Source: an uncultured Rhodospirillales bacterium | Lineage (GTDB): Bacteria > Pseudomonadota > Alphaproteobacteria > Acetobacterales > Acetobacteraceae | Direction: 5' to 3' | DNA: 43,424 nt | NCBI GenBank assembly: GCA_903881515.1 | Contig: CAIRTN010000353.1 | Coordinates: 1 to 43,424, forward strand | In this document: positions 1 through 8,356 of the stretch, piece by piece | Position numbering within the stretch: position 1 is the first letter of the stretch | Layout: each line of letters starts with the position of its first letter | The notes under the pieces: generated by a model | What the model was told of the DNA's origin: nothing | The model's database searches: none | What the model saw: the letters and a program-made list of their open reading frames with translations, nothing else | Translations under genes and position numbers: made by a program

Positions 1-950
1 CAGCGCGAGGCCTTGACATAGTTGGCATAGTCCCGCGCCTCGGCGACGAAATGCGTGGCTGCGAAATGCTGCGGATCGAGATAGATCGACAGCATGCCGT
101 TGGTGATCCGCCGACGCACCCGGTTGGTGTCGATCGGCCCCGAGGTGCCGCCGCCGGTCAGCACGCCGGCCAGGATCTCGCACATGAAAGCGAGGCCCGA
201 GCCCTTGTGCTCGCCGAACGCGCGGATCGCGCCGTCACCGCCGCCGGCATTGCGCGGGCCGCCCGGGGTCAGCGGTCCATACAGCGTGGCCGGGTCGGTG
301 GAGAACTGGCCGTCCGGGCCGATCAGCGCGCCGTCGGGCAATTCCTTGCCGCCGAGCGAGGCGACCAGCACCTTGCCTTCGGCCACCACCGAGGTGGCGA
401 AATCCAGCAACAACGGCGCCTCTCCGGGGCCGCCCGGGATGCAGATGCACACCGGATTGGTCGAGAACCGTCGGTCGGTGCCGCCGAACGGCGCCACCAG
501 CTCGCCCTGGTAGACATTGACGAAATGGATCGAGATCAGCCCCTGCTCGGCCGCGCGCTCGCCCCAGTCGCCGATTCGGCCGATATGTCCGGCATTGCGC
601 AGGCCGATGATCGCCATCCCAGCCGCCTTGGCCTTGGCGATGCCGTAATCCACCGCCAGCGGCCCGACGGTCTGCCCGAAGCCGGTATTGCCATCGAGCA
701 CCGCATGGGTCGGGCCGTCAACGATGACGGTCAGCTCGGCGTTGGCGAACACGTCGCCGTCCTGCAGGTTTTGCACATAGCGCGGCACGCGGATCACGCC
801 GTGGCTGTCATGCCCGGTCAGGTTCGCGCCGATCAGGTGATGCGCAATGCGGGCACCTTCCTCGGGCGATGTGCCAGCCGCGGTGAAGATCGCGCCGACA
901 TAGCGCTGCAACGCGTCAACGGAAATGACGTGGGTGGGAAGTTCGGCCAT
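1..950 (-). CDS. Ldh family malate/L-lactate-type dehydrogenase (3' end outside window)
   Basis: NAD(P)-dependent oxidoreductase of the Ldh_2 family (malate, L-lactate, ureidoglycolate or related 2-hydroxyacid dehydrogenases). The start is ATG at 948-950, giving MAELPTHVISVDALQRYVG; 316 codons are visible and the C-terminus runs off the left edge. The conserved family segment GHDSHGVIRVPRY (residues 47-59), with the likely catalytic His50, is intact, as are the later glycine-rich stretches around GHIGRIGDWGERAAEQ. It lies 76 bases downstream of the UgpC-like ATPase on the same strand, so it may be the tail of the pca transcript or of a separate transport operon continuing to the left. The family is secure; the substrate cannot be told from sequence. 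Confidence 0.88.
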   Translation of the reverse strand, partial: MAELPTHVISVDALQRYVGAIFTAAGTSPEEGARIAHHLIGANLTGHDSHGVIRVPRYVQNLQDGDVFANAELTVIVDGPTHAVLDGNTGFGQTVGPLAVDYGIAKAKAAGMAIIGLRNAGHIGRIGDWGERAAEQGLISIHFVNVYQGELVAPFGGTDRRFSTNPVCICIPGGPGEAPLLLDFATSVVAEGKVLVASLGGKELPDGALIGPDGQFSTDPATLYGPLTPGGPRNAGGGDGAIRAFGEHKGSGLAFMCEILAGVLTGGGTSGPIDTNRVRRRITNGMLSIYLDPQHFAATHFVAEARDYANYVKASR

Positions 951-1026
951 TCTTGGGTTTCCAGTGTCGAAAAGAAAACGGCCACGACAGGCGCCCGCCC
1001 GCCGTGGCCCTGTCGAGGCTCAGGTC

Positions 1027-2124
1027 TCAGACGACCTTGTTGGTCTCATTGTCGATCAGGTGCATCTGGTTCATGTCAGCCGCCAGCGTGATCGGCTGCC
1101 CGGGGGCGGCCGGGGTCGCCGGATTGACGCGGGCGCAGACCGCTTCGCCGCCGATGAAGAAATGCACCATGGTCTCCATGCCCATTGGCTCCAGCACGTC
1201 GGCCACCGCCAGGAACGGCACCACGCTCGGCTTTTCAATGTCATGCGGCTCGGTCAGATGCTCCGGGCGCAGGCCCAGGGTCATCTTGCGGCCCTTGTAC
1301 TTGCTGTAGCGATCGACTCGGGCAGCGGGCACCGCCAGCGTGTTGCCGTTCGACAGCCGCACCTTAAGCCCGCCCTCGTCGATCACATCGACAGTCAGGA
1401 AGTTCATCGCCGGCGAGCCGATGAAGCCGGCCACGAAGCGCGTCAGCGGGTTGTGATACAGCTCCTGCGGCGGGCCGACCTGTTCGATGATGCCGTGGTT
1501 CATCACCACCACGCGGTCGGCGAGTGTCATCGCCTCGACCTGGTCGTGTGTCACGTAGACGGTGGTGGTGCGCACGGTCTGGTGCACCTTCTTGATCTCG
1601 GTACGCATCTGCACGCGCAGCTTGGCGTCGAGGTTGGACAGCGGTTCGTCGAACAGGAACACCTTGGGGTTGCGCACGATGGCGCGGCCCATGGCGACGC
1701 GCTGACGCTGGCCGCCGGACAATGCCTTCGGCTTGCGCTCCAGCAGCATCTGGATATCCAGGATACGTGCGGCCTCGTCGACGCGCTTCTTGATCTCGTC
1801 CTTCGGAAATTTCCGCAGCTTCAGGCCGAAGGCCATGTTCTCGAACACGCTCATATGCGGATACAGCGCGTAGTTCTGGAACACCATGGCGATGTCTCGA
1901 TCGCGCGGCGGCTCGTCGTTGACCACATCACCGCCGATCGCGATCTCGCCGGAGGTGATCTCCTCCAGCCCCGCGATCATCCTCAACGTTGTCGATTTGC
2001 CGCAGCCGGACGGGCCGACAAGCACAACGAATTCTTCGTCTGCGATTTCCAGGTCAATGCCCTTCACCGCCTGCACGCCGCCCTCGTAGGCCTTTACGAC
2101 CTTACGGACCGATACCTGCGCCAT
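1027..2124 (-). CDS. ugpC: ABC transporter ATP-binding protein, UgpC/MalK type
   Basis: ATPase subunit of a CUT1-type sugar or glycerol-3-phosphate importer, 365 residues, the usual length. Walker [10 protein letters not shown] is at 37-45, the signature LSGGQ at 135-139 and Walker B VFLFDE at 155-160, followed by SNLDAKLR. The C-terminal third has the TOBE/regulatory fold typical of MalK and UgpC. A G-rich tract (AGGGGGTAGG) directly precedes the ATG. No permease or binding-protein gene is visible next to it: pcaB lies 80 bases upstream and an Ldh-type dehydrogenase 76 bases downstream. Its partners are either beyond the left edge or elsewhere, since ATPases of this type can serve several importers. 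The symbol is by family resemblance; the substrate is unknown. Confidence 0.85.
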   Translation of the reverse strand: MAQVSVRKVVKAYEGGVQAVKGIDLEIADEEFVVLVGPSGCGKSTTLRMIAGLEEITSGEIAIGGDVVNDEPPRDRDIAMVFQNYALYPHMSVFENMAFGLKLRKFPKDEIKKRVDEAARILDIQMLLERKPKALSGGQRQRVAMGRAIVRNPKVFLFDEPLSNLDAKLRVQMRTEIKKVHQTVRTTTVYVTHDQVEAMTLADRVVVMNHGIIEQVGPPQELYHNPLTRFVAGFIGSPAMNFLTVDVIDEGGLKVRLSNGNTLAVPAARVDRYSKYKGRKMTLGLRPEHLTEPHDIEKPSVVPFLAVADVLEPMGMETMVHFFIGGEAVCARVNPATPAAPGQPITLAADMNQMHLIDNETNKVV

Positions 2125-2204
2125 CCTACCCCCTAGCCGCGTTATGCCGACCGTTTATCCGGTCGCTGTGGTCATCCACACCGCGAGTAAGATCACACTG
2201 GACG

Positions 2205-3560
2205 TCACAAATCCAGCGCTCTTGCCTGCTCCACCACCCGAGCGATGAACACCGCGGTGCTGCCGAGGTAGCGGGCGGGATCGACGAGCTTGGCAATACC
2301 GGCCGTATCCAGCACAGCGGTGACGGCCGATTCGCGGCCGAGTGCTTCCGCGAGGGTAATCCTGTCGGCCAACGCCGCGTCGCAGGCGTGCTTCACCACG
2401 TGATGCGCTGCCTCGCGCCCGAGCACCGGGGCGAGGCCCATCATCACCGCCTCGGCCACGATCAATCCACCCGAAGCATCGAGATTGGCGCGCATCCGAG
2501 CGGGATCGACCACCATGCCCTCGGCAATGGCGCGCGCGTGCAGCACCGCGCCATGCGCCAGCGTGAACGCCTGCGGGATTGCCAGCAACTCGGCCTGCCA
2601 CGGCCCAGTGGCGCGCTCGTGATCCTGCACCATCGCGCCCTGCATCAGCGGTACCAAAGCCTGGACCCCGCGGGTGGCGGCCAGGATGTATTCGCTGGCA
2701 ATCGGGTTGCGCTTCTGCGGCATGGTCGAGGACTGGCCACGGCCCGCGACATAGGGCTCGGACAGTTCGGCCACTTCGTTCTGCGCCAGCAGGATGACGT
2801 CAGTGGCGATCTTCGCCAGCGAGCCGGTCAGCAGGCCCAGGAACGACACCGCCTCGGCGAACCCGTCGCGACAGACATGCCAAGGGGCCGCGGACACGCC
2901 GAGGCCGAGTTCGGCCGCGAGGCCTTGCAGAACCGGCAACCCCTGCTCGTCGAGCGAGGCCAGCGTGCCGGCAGCACCGCCGAACTGCACGATCTCGACC
3001 CGTTCGCGCATCTGGTCGATGCGGTGCACATGCGCGATCAACGGCTGCACCCATACCGCGCATTTCAGCCCGAAGGTGACGGGCAGCGCGTGCTGCAGAT
3101 GGGTCCGGCCGGCCATCACCACATCGCGGTGCGTTTCCGCCTGCCGGGCCAGCGCCGCGATCACCGCGCAGAGATCGGCGCGCAGCAATGCGAGGCCCTC
3201 ACGGATCTGCAACGCGGTGGCGGTGTCCATGATATCCTGCGTGGTCGCGCCCCAATGCGTCCATGCCCCCGCCGCGCCCGCGGCCCGCGACAGCCCGCGT
3301 ACCACGCCGACCACGGGATAGCCGACATTTCTCACGCTGGCGGCGAGTTCAGCGGTGTCCAGATTCTCCATCTTCGCCGCCGCGGTGATCGCCGCGGCGG
3401 CATCGGCCGGAATGATGCCCAACCCCGCCTGCACTCGCGCCAACGCCGCCTCGACGTCCAGCATGCGCTGGAACCAGGCGCGGTCGTCGAACACGGAGCG
3501 CATTGCATCGGTGCCATAGAGCGTGCCGAGGGCGGCGCTGTCGGCGGGATTTACGGGCAT
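2205..3560 (-). CDS. pcaB: 3-carboxy-cis,cis-muconate cycloisomerase
   Basis: Second step of the protocatechuate branch of the beta-ketoadipate pathway: lactonises 3-carboxy-cis,cis-muconate to 4-carboxymuconolactone in the cytoplasm. The 451-residue product belongs to the fumarase/aspartase superfamily and shows its signature GQSSTMPQKRNP at 275-286. The segment GAWTHWGATTQDIMDTA (98-114) is also typical of bacterial PcaB. The start ATG at 3558-3560 follows a GAGGAA ribosome-binding site, and the gene begins 10 bases after the pcaG stop, consistent with one operon. It is the last recognised pca gene of the cluster. Confidence 0.95.
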   Translation of the reverse strand: MPVNPADSAALGTLYGTDAMRSVFDDRAWFQRMLDVEAALARVQAGLGIIPADAAAAITAAAKMENLDTAELAASVRNVGYPVVGVVRGLSRAAGAAGAWTHWGATTQDIMDTATALQIREGLALLRADLCAVIAALARQAETHRDVVMAGRTHLQHALPVTFGLKCAVWVQPLIAHVHRIDQMRERVEIVQFGGAAGTLASLDEQGLPVLQGLAAELGLGVSAAPWHVCRDGFAEAVSFLGLLTGSLAKIATDVILLAQNEVAELSEPYVAGRGQSSTMPQKRNPIASEYILAATRGVQALVPLMQGAMVQDHERATGPWQAELLAIPQAFTLAHGAVLHARAIAEGMVVDPARMRANLDASGGLIVAEAVMMGLAPVLGREAAHHVVKHACDAALADRITLAEALGRESAVTAVLDTAGIAKLVDPARYLGSTAVFIARVVEQARALDL

Positions 3561-3570
3561 TGGAGTTTCC

Positions 3571-4086
3571 TCAGACGTCGATAAACACAGTTTCTCCCTC
3601 GCCTTGCAGGCGGATGTCCATCCGCCACGCGCCGTCGGCAGGAATCGCGATCAGGGTGGCGCGGCGATCCTCATCCAGCAGGCCCAGCAGCGGGTCGGTC
3701 TCGTTCAGCGCCTCGCCCTGGAAATAGGCGCGTGTGTAGAGCCGGGTCAGTATCCCGCGCGCCAGCAGATTGATGGCGATGTGCGGCGCCTGCAGCGTGT
3801 TGCCGTTGCCGGCGACCGGGCCGGGCTTCACCGTGGTGAACACGTAGACGCCCTCGGTATCGGTCCGTGCCCGGCCGTAACCCGGGAACGTCTCCGACGC
3901 TGCAGGGCTCGACTGCCAGATCTCGACGCAGCAATCGGCGACTGGAGCGCCGTCGCCGTCAGTCACCCTGCCGGTCAGGGTGATCACCTCGCCCTCGGCG
4001 CCGAAGCGCGTGAGGTCGGCGAATTCGGGATGCTCGATCAGGTGCCAGTACGGCCCAATCGTCTGGGCGGCTGTTGCGATGGCCAT
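3571..4086 (-). CDS. pcaG: protocatechuate 3,4-dioxygenase alpha subunit
   Basis: Structural partner of PcaH in the intradiol ring-cleaving dioxygenase that converts protocatechuate to 3-carboxy-cis,cis-muconate. The 171-residue product has the intradiol beta-sandwich pattern: QTIGPYWHL near the N-terminus, then VTDGDGAPVADCCVEIWQ and TTVKPGPVAG. As expected for an alpha subunit it lacks the Tyr/Tyr/His/His iron-ligand set found in PcaH. It is somewhat shorter than the roughly 200 residues of the Pseudomonas protein, mainly at the N-terminus. The ATG at 4084-4086 is one base from the pcaH stop and is preceded by GGGAG with 8-base spacing, so the two subunits are almost certainly co-translated. 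Confidence 0.95.
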   Translation of the reverse strand: MAIATAAQTIGPYWHLIEHPEFADLTRFGAEGEVITLTGRVTDGDGAPVADCCVEIWQSSPAASETFPGYGRARTDTEGVYVFTTVKPGPVAGNGNTLQAPHIAINLLARGILTRLYTRAYFQGEALNETDPLLGLLDEDRRATLIAIPADGAWRMDIRLQGEGETVFIDV

Positions 4087-4087
4087 C

Positions 4088-4780
4088 TCAGTTCTCCCAG
4101 GGCGTGGCGCCGCGGCCGCGCAGCACGATGTCGAAGCGGTAGCCCAGCGCCCATTCCGGCTTGGTAATCTGCAGATCGAAGATCGAGATCAGCCGCTCGC
4201 GCGCCGCCTGGTCGGACACCGTGTTGTAGATCGGGTCCAGCGGCAGCAGGGGGTCGCCAGGGAAGTACATCTGGGTAATCAGCCGCGAGGCGAAACCGGC
4301 GCCAAACAGCGAGAAATGAATGTGGTTTGGGCGCCAGGCATTATAGTGGTTTCGCCAGGGGTAGGCGCCTGGCTTGATGCTGGTGAACTGGTACCAGCCA
4401 TCCTCGTCGGTGAACACGCGGCCCTCGCCATGGAAATTCGGGTCGAGCGGCGCGTCATGCGTATCCAGCGGGTGGTCGTAGCGTCCGGCTGCGTTGGCCT
4501 GCCAGACCTCGACGATGGTGTTGCGCTGTGGCCGGCCATCTTCGTCGATGACGCGGCCGCGCACGATGATGCGCTCACCGAGCGAATTCGCGTTGGTCAG
4601 GTCGGCGAAGGCGGGAAACTGGCTGGGCGAGAACACCGGGCCGGTCGCCTCGGTGAGCGTGTGCGCGAAGCGGATCAGCGGCTGCTTCGGATGGCGCTTC
4701 TGTGTCGAACCGTATTGCGGCGAATTGTTGTCCGGCTGGGTTCCGGGCACGGGCGGCCGGAACGGGAAGGTTTCGGTCAC
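4088..4780 (-). CDS. pcaH: protocatechuate 3,4-dioxygenase beta subunit
   Basis: Catalytic subunit of the Fe(III) intradiol dioxygenase. I place the start at GTG 4778-4780, giving VTETFPFRPPVPGTQ and 230 residues: the GTG overlaps the TGA of the upstream fusion gene and follows AAGGAG by 8 bases. The frame is open upstream to 5011, but that stretch lies inside the fusion gene. All four iron ligands can be placed from the Pseudomonas spacing: Tyr101, Tyr140 (in GAYPW), His153 and His155 (in RPNHIHFS). The subunit is therefore expected to be active. It pairs with pcaG immediately downstream. Confidence 0.95.
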   Translation of the reverse strand: MTETFPFRPPVPGTQPDNNSPQYGSTQKRHPKQPLIRFAHTLTEATGPVFSPSQFPAFADLTNANSLGERIIVRGRVIDEDGRPQRNTIVEVWQANAAGRYDHPLDTHDAPLDPNFHGEGRVFTDEDGWYQFTSIKPGAYPWRNHYNAWRPNHIHFSLFGAGFASRLITQMYFPGDPLLPLDPIYNTVSDQAARERLISIFDLQITKPEWALGYRFDIVLRGRGATPWEN

Positions 4781-5925
4781 TGGTCCATCTCCTTGAAGGT
4801 TTCCTTGGCGAGGCGAACGGCGGAGTTGCCGGCGGGAATGCCGGCGTAGACGGCAACTTGCATCAGCACTTCGGCGATCTCGGAACGGGTCGCCCCGGTG
4901 TTGCGGCTGGCGCGAAAATGCAGTTTCAGCTCCTCGTGGTGCCCCAGCCCGGCCATCAGCGCGATGGTCAGCAGCGAGCGGGTGCGCCGGTCGAGCCCTG
5001 GGCGGGTCCATACCTCGCCCCAGGCGGCGCGGGTGATGAAGGCCTGAAAATCACGGTCAAAATCGGTGATCGCGCCGCTGGCGCGCGCCACATGCGCCTC
5101 GCCCAGCACCTGCGTGCGCACGGCCATGCCGGCGGTGTAGCGGTCATCGACCGGTTGCGTCAGGAAGCTGAGCATAGCGGCGCTGACCTGTTCCGGCTGT
5201 TCGACCGTCGGCAGATGCGCACCGCCAGTGATGACCGTGAGCGTGGCGCCGGCAATGGCTCCCGCCAGCGCCTCGGCGTTTGGCAACGGAGTAGCGGCAT
5301 CCTGGTCGCCAACCAGCACCAGTGTCGGCATACTGATGCGTGCGGTCTCGGCCGACAGATCGGCGGCCGCGATCGCCTCGGCGGCGCCGGCGTAGCCCTC
5401 GACCGGGGTGCGCAGCAGTTGCATGCGCAGGAAGCGTGATGCGGGATCATTGGCGAAACCCGGCGTCACCCAACGCGCCATCACCGCATCGGCCAGCACC
5501 GCCACCCCTTCGGTCCGCACCAGAGCGGCGCGCTGCAACCAGTTCTCGGCCGGTGGGATCGCCATCGCGGTGTCGACCAGCATCAGCGAGCGGACACGCC
5601 CCGGCGCGGCATGGGCCATCGCCTGGGCGATCATGCCGCCGATCGAGATCCCACCAACATGCGCGCTCTCGATGCCCAGTGCACTCAGCACGCCGAGCGC
5701 ATCGGCTGCAAGTTGTTGAATTGTATAAGGACCTGTGGCCACTTCGGACAGACCGTGGCCGCGCATGTTCGGACGGATCACCCGGAAACTTCTGGCGAGT
5801 ACCTCGGCCTGCGCATCCCAAACGTGGTGGGTGGTTCCCAGCGAGTGCAGCAGCAGCACCGGTGCGGCGCCTGGCGGCCCCTCGATCTGGACATGCACGT
5901 CCAGTCCGTTCGTATTGACAATCAT
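4777..5925 (-). CDS. pcaL: 3-oxoadipate enol-lactonase / 4-carboxymuconolactone decarboxylase fusion (PcaDC)
   Basis: A single 382-residue polypeptide carrying two consecutive pathway steps. Residues 1-258 form an alpha/beta hydrolase (PcaD): nucleophile elbow GGISIGG with Ser95, the acid in GDQDAATPLP (Asp207 or Asp209) and His237 in GGAHLPT. Residues about 262-382 form a carboxymuconolactone decarboxylase domain (PcaC), including TRPGLDRRTRSLLTIALMAG. Such fusions are called PcaL in actinobacteria; many alphaproteobacteria keep separate pcaD and pcaC. The start ATG at 5923-5925 is chosen because AGGGGG lies about 8 bases upstream and MIVNTNGLDVHVQ matches PcaD N-termini. An upstream in-frame extension to 5988 would read through two palindromes. 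It is the first gene of the pcaDC-H-G-B operon. Confidence 0.93.
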   Translation of the reverse strand: MIVNTNGLDVHVQIEGPPGAAPVLLLHSLGTTHHVWDAQAEVLARSFRVIRPNMRGHGLSEVATGPYTIQQLAADALGVLSALGIESAHVGGISIGGMIAQAMAHAAPGRVRSLMLVDTAMAIPPAENWLQRAALVRTEGVAVLADAVMARWVTPGFANDPASRFLRMQLLRTPVEGYAGAAEAIAAADLSAETARISMPTLVLVGDQDAATPLPNAEALAGAIAGATLTVITGGAHLPTVEQPEQVSAAMLSFLTQPVDDRYTAGMAVRTQVLGEAHVARASGAITDFDRDFQAFITRAAWGEVWTRPGLDRRTRSLLTIALMAGLGHHEELKLHFRASRNTGATRSEIAEVLMQVAVYAGIPAGNSAVRLAKETFKEMDQ

Positions 5926-5942
5926 TGCGTTGTCCCCCTGAA

Positions 5943-5957
5943 GGCTTGATACAAGCC
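5943..5957. promoter_or_regulatory. inverted repeat upstream of pcaDC
   Basis: Perfect 6-base inverted repeat with a 3-base centre (GGCTTG-ATA-CAAGCC), lying 18 bases upstream of the pcaDC start and next to a longer palindrome. A candidate binding site for a pathway regulator or part of the promoter. No regulator gene of the PcaR, PcaQ or PobR type is visible in the window, so the partner is unknown. Confidence 0.4.
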
Positions 5958-5972
5958 GACACAGGGACAGCG

Positions 5973-5990
5973 CCATGCGGTTCCGCATGG
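5973..5990. promoter_or_regulatory. 18-base palindrome, candidate operator of the pca operon
   Basis: Perfect 8+8 base palindrome with a 2-base centre (CCATGCGG-TT-CCGCATGG), 48 bases upstream of the pcaDC start, in the 98-base gap between the DUF6875-like gene and pcaDC. The size and symmetry suit a dimeric repressor or activator. Half-sites of TTCCGC/GCGGAA type recall operators reported for IclR-family aromatic catabolism regulators, but that link is inference. Confidence 0.5.
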
Positions 5991-6023
5991 TTTGATTGGA
6001 CTATTTAGTTAGTTCAGGCCCAG

Positions 6024-6758
6024 TCAACCGACGCGGCGACCCTTCGCCTCTGCCTCGACGGCATCAAGCATGCGCTGTGCCGCTTCGCGCATCTTGCGCG
6101 GGACCACATTGCCGAGCCGGTCCAGATAGCTCCGCAGATACAACGCCCGTCGTTCGGGCGCCTCGGCAGCGTCGTTGATGAACTTGGTATCGTGCATCGC
6201 CATTTCGCGGATCACAAAGGCCGGCACCGGCGCTTGCATCGCGGGAAATTCCGCGTTCGATGCCCCGGGCTTGGTACTTTCAGGATGAAACTCACCCAAC
6301 ATCAAACCGCGTGCCACGAGTATCGGTTTCAGCAATGCGTGCCCGCCGTCAATGAACCCAGCCCAGTCCGTCTGAGGCAAATCGGGGAAAAACACAGTCA
6401 GGGCCTTCAAACCCAGCAGCGGACCCTCAATAGGTTCGATGGCGCGGAACGCGTCGATGAACGGGAGCATGATGTCCAATGCTGCCTCGGCACCGCCCCG
6501 CGCGCCAAGCCGCACGCCGAAGATCATGCAATCCTGCGCCATGCTCTGCGCCACGAACGGGCATACCGCGCCCGGACGCTTCAAGTCCGGATGCGGTTGC
6601 ATGATCCGGTTCCGCAGCCAGTCCTGCCCAGTGCGATAAATCGGGAAAGCGTCCATCCGCGACTGCAACTCGCTCGCCCGGCATAACGACCCGGGTGCCA
6701 GGAGCTTTTCAAGGGCGGCCTGCGACCCAGTATTGGGCGGCATCGCGTCTGGGCACAT
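6024..6758 (-). CDS. DUF6875-like protein of unknown function
   Basis: A 244-residue soluble protein, with no signal peptide or membrane segment visible. Its central feature is MQPHPDLKRPGAVCPFV, which I associate with DUF6875, an uncharacterised bacterial family; the assignment is from memory of the motif and only moderately sure. The start is taken at ATG 6756-6758 (MCPDAMPPNTGSQ), with GGAG 10 bases upstream. The frame is open to 6821 without a better ribosome-binding site. It lies 98 bases upstream of pcaDC on the same strand but is separated from it by two palindromes, so it is probably its own transcription unit. Its own upstream region has a 7-base inverted repeat at 6836-6854. Confidence 0.65.
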   Translation of the reverse strand: MCPDAMPPNTGSQAALEKLLAPGSLCRASELQSRMDAFPIYRTGQDWLRNRIMQPHPDLKRPGAVCPFVAQSMAQDCMIFGVRLGARGGAEAALDIMLPFIDAFRAIEPIEGPLLGLKALTVFFPDLPQTDWAGFIDGGHALLKPILVARGLMLGEFHPESTKPGASNAEFPAMQAPVPAFVIREMAMHDTKFINDAAEAPERRALYLRSYLDRLGNVVPRKMREAAQRMLDAVEAEAKGRRVG

Positions 6759-6835
6759 CGAGGCGCTTCTCCGAACGGCGCTGCATGCATCCGTGCTACG
6801 GACGGTTCTTCCGGGCCGCATGCCGCATTCATTAC

Positions 6836-6854
6836 GTATTCAGGAAGTGAATAC
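6836..6854. promoter_or_regulatory. inverted repeat upstream of the DUF6875-like gene
   Basis: GTATTCA and TGAATAC form a perfect 7-base dyad with a 5-base spacer, 78 bases upstream of the chosen start, in a 164-base gap that is more AT-rich than its surroundings. A possible regulator site; nothing further identifies the protein that would bind. Confidence 0.35.
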
Positions 6855-6922
6855 AGTTCTCTACATATCAACGCTGACACGCAGATGCAACCAATCCGCG
6901 AACTTCTATGGCGAAAGAAACC

Positions 6923-8341
6923 TCAAGTTTCCGTGCGTTGCGCCCGAAGCGCAGTGGAGACCGGTAGTGCGGCTGCCTGAGCGGCGGCAAAAACCTCGCG
7001 CCGTTGGCAATAATCCGCAATTAATTCAGGCTCCGCGACGAAGCGTTCTGCCCCCTGTTCAGCCAGGCTGCGGGCGGCGTCCAGATCGCTCAGACTGCCC
7101 AGTCCAACCAGAGCGAGCAATGCGGCGCCGACGACCCCTGGTTCGGCTGCAACCGGACGTAGCACATCGCGCCCCAGCACTGCCGCCCGCAGCCGACACC
7201 AGAAATCCGAGCGCGCCCCCCCCCCACACAGCATCACGCGCGCTGGTGCCAGACCGTCCAGCACTGCCGCGTCGGCCATCGCCACACCCTCCAGCACCGC
7301 CAGCGCCATCGCCGCCGCGCCGTGCCGTGTCTCCAGCCCAAAGAACGCGCCGCGGGCCGCGGGCCACCACAGCGGCGCCCGTGCGCCGGCCATCTCCGGC
7401 AGGAACAGCGGCCGTCCTGGCTCAATCACAGCTTGCTCCGCCAGGGCCGTCACCGCTGCGGCATTGGGCACCGACAGCAGTTCGGCGAGCCAGTCGAGGC
7501 AGACGCCACCTGCACCGCTCGGCCCCCCGGTATGGAACAGCCCCTGCCCCCAAGGCAGCGTGACCCGGCCTTCCAGCCAGAGCGGCGCATTGCTCAGCAT
7601 TCCCGCCGCATCAGTACTCCCAGAGGCGATATAGCCATCACCCTCGCCAACCCCGGCCCCCAGCGTGGTGCACCAGGTGTCCAGTGCGCCGCTGAAGACA
7701 GGCACGCCCGACAGTTCAGGCACGGCGCATACCCGGCCCACGACCTGCCAGGGATCGATCACATCGGGCAACAAGGCCGGATCGAGCCCGGCCCGGCGGA
7801 ACAGCGACAGGTCGCGCGAGCGACCCTTACGGTCCAGCGCCCAGGCGCAGCCAATCCGATCGGTCGCCGCCCTCCCGGTCAAGCGCATCGCCAGCCAGTC
7901 CTTCGGCTGCAACACCAGCCTAGTGCGGGCGAATACCTCCGGCTCGTGCCGGCGGATCCATTCCAGCCGCGCCAGAGGATGCCAGGCGCTCATCTCGGTC
8001 CATGAACCGGCGGCAACACCCGCCATCTCCTCGGCCTCCGCCGCGGCACGGGTGAAATGAAAGCACATCGCCGGGCGCAGCGGCGCACCATCGGCATCAG
8101 TCAGCACCTGCGACCGCCCAATGCCCGACAATCCGATCCCGCTCACACCCTCGAGATCGAGCCGCGCCAACAGCCCCAGCAGCGCGTACCACCAATCCTC
8201 CGGGTCAGCCTCAGCTTCAATGCGGTGCGCGAAGCTGACCATCGCGCGCACTTCTCCGCTGCGCTCGACAACGCCGGCACGCAACGAACCGCCGCCGAGG
8301 TCGATGCCAAGGACTCGCCCGGACTTCACGGTATCAACCAA
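6923..8341 (-). CDS. FGGY-family carbohydrate kinase (xylulokinase-like)
   Basis: ATP-dependent sugar or polyol kinase of the actin-like FGGY family, 472 residues. The N-terminal phosphate-binding loop is GIDLGGGSLRAG (12-23). The likely catalytic base Asp221 lies in VFSGALDTWCTTLGAG, and the second ATP-binding motif LCGGGARSDFW is at 371-381. Overall it resembles xylulokinases, but the FGGY family cannot be resolved to substrate by eye. The start is uncertain: TTG at 8339-8341 gives the longest product, GTG at 8327-8329 (VKSGRVLGIDLGG) is an alternative, and neither has a strong ribosome-binding site. Codons for the second glycine motif contain a run of ten G (7216-7225 as C on the plus strand), a possible slippage site. 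Confidence 0.85.
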   Translation of the reverse strand: MVDTVKSGRVLGIDLGGGSLRAGVVERSGEVRAMVSFAHRIEAEADPEDWWYALLGLLARLDLEGVSGIGLSGIGRSQVLTDADGAPLRPAMCFHFTRAAAEAEEMAGVAAGSWTEMSAWHPLARLEWIRRHEPEVFARTRLVLQPKDWLAMRLTGRAATDRIGCAWALDRKGRSRDLSLFRRAGLDPALLPDVIDPWQVVGRVCAVPELSGVPVFSGALDTWCTTLGAGVGEGDGYIASGSTDAAGMLSNAPLWLEGRVTLPWGQGLFHTGGPSGAGGVCLDWLAELLSVPNAAAVTALAEQAVIEPGRPLFLPEMAGARAPLWWPAARGAFFGLETRHGAAAMALAVLEGVAMADAAVLDGLAPARVMLCGGGARSDFWCRLRAAVLGRDVLRPVAAEPGVVGAALLALVGLGSLSDLDAARSLAEQGAERFVAEPELIADYCQRREVFAAAQAAALPVSTALRAQRTET

Positions 8342-8356
8342 CGAAACACTGGAAAT

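Noticed and set aside
925-2136. 403-codon plus-strand open frame opposite the UgpC-like gene
   Set aside because: Shadow of a strong minus-strand gene in high-GC DNA: composition rich in Arg/His/Gly, no family motifs.
1989-3584. 531-codon plus-strand open frame opposite pcaB
   Set aside because: Antisense to a gene with clear family signatures; its translation has no recognisable domain.
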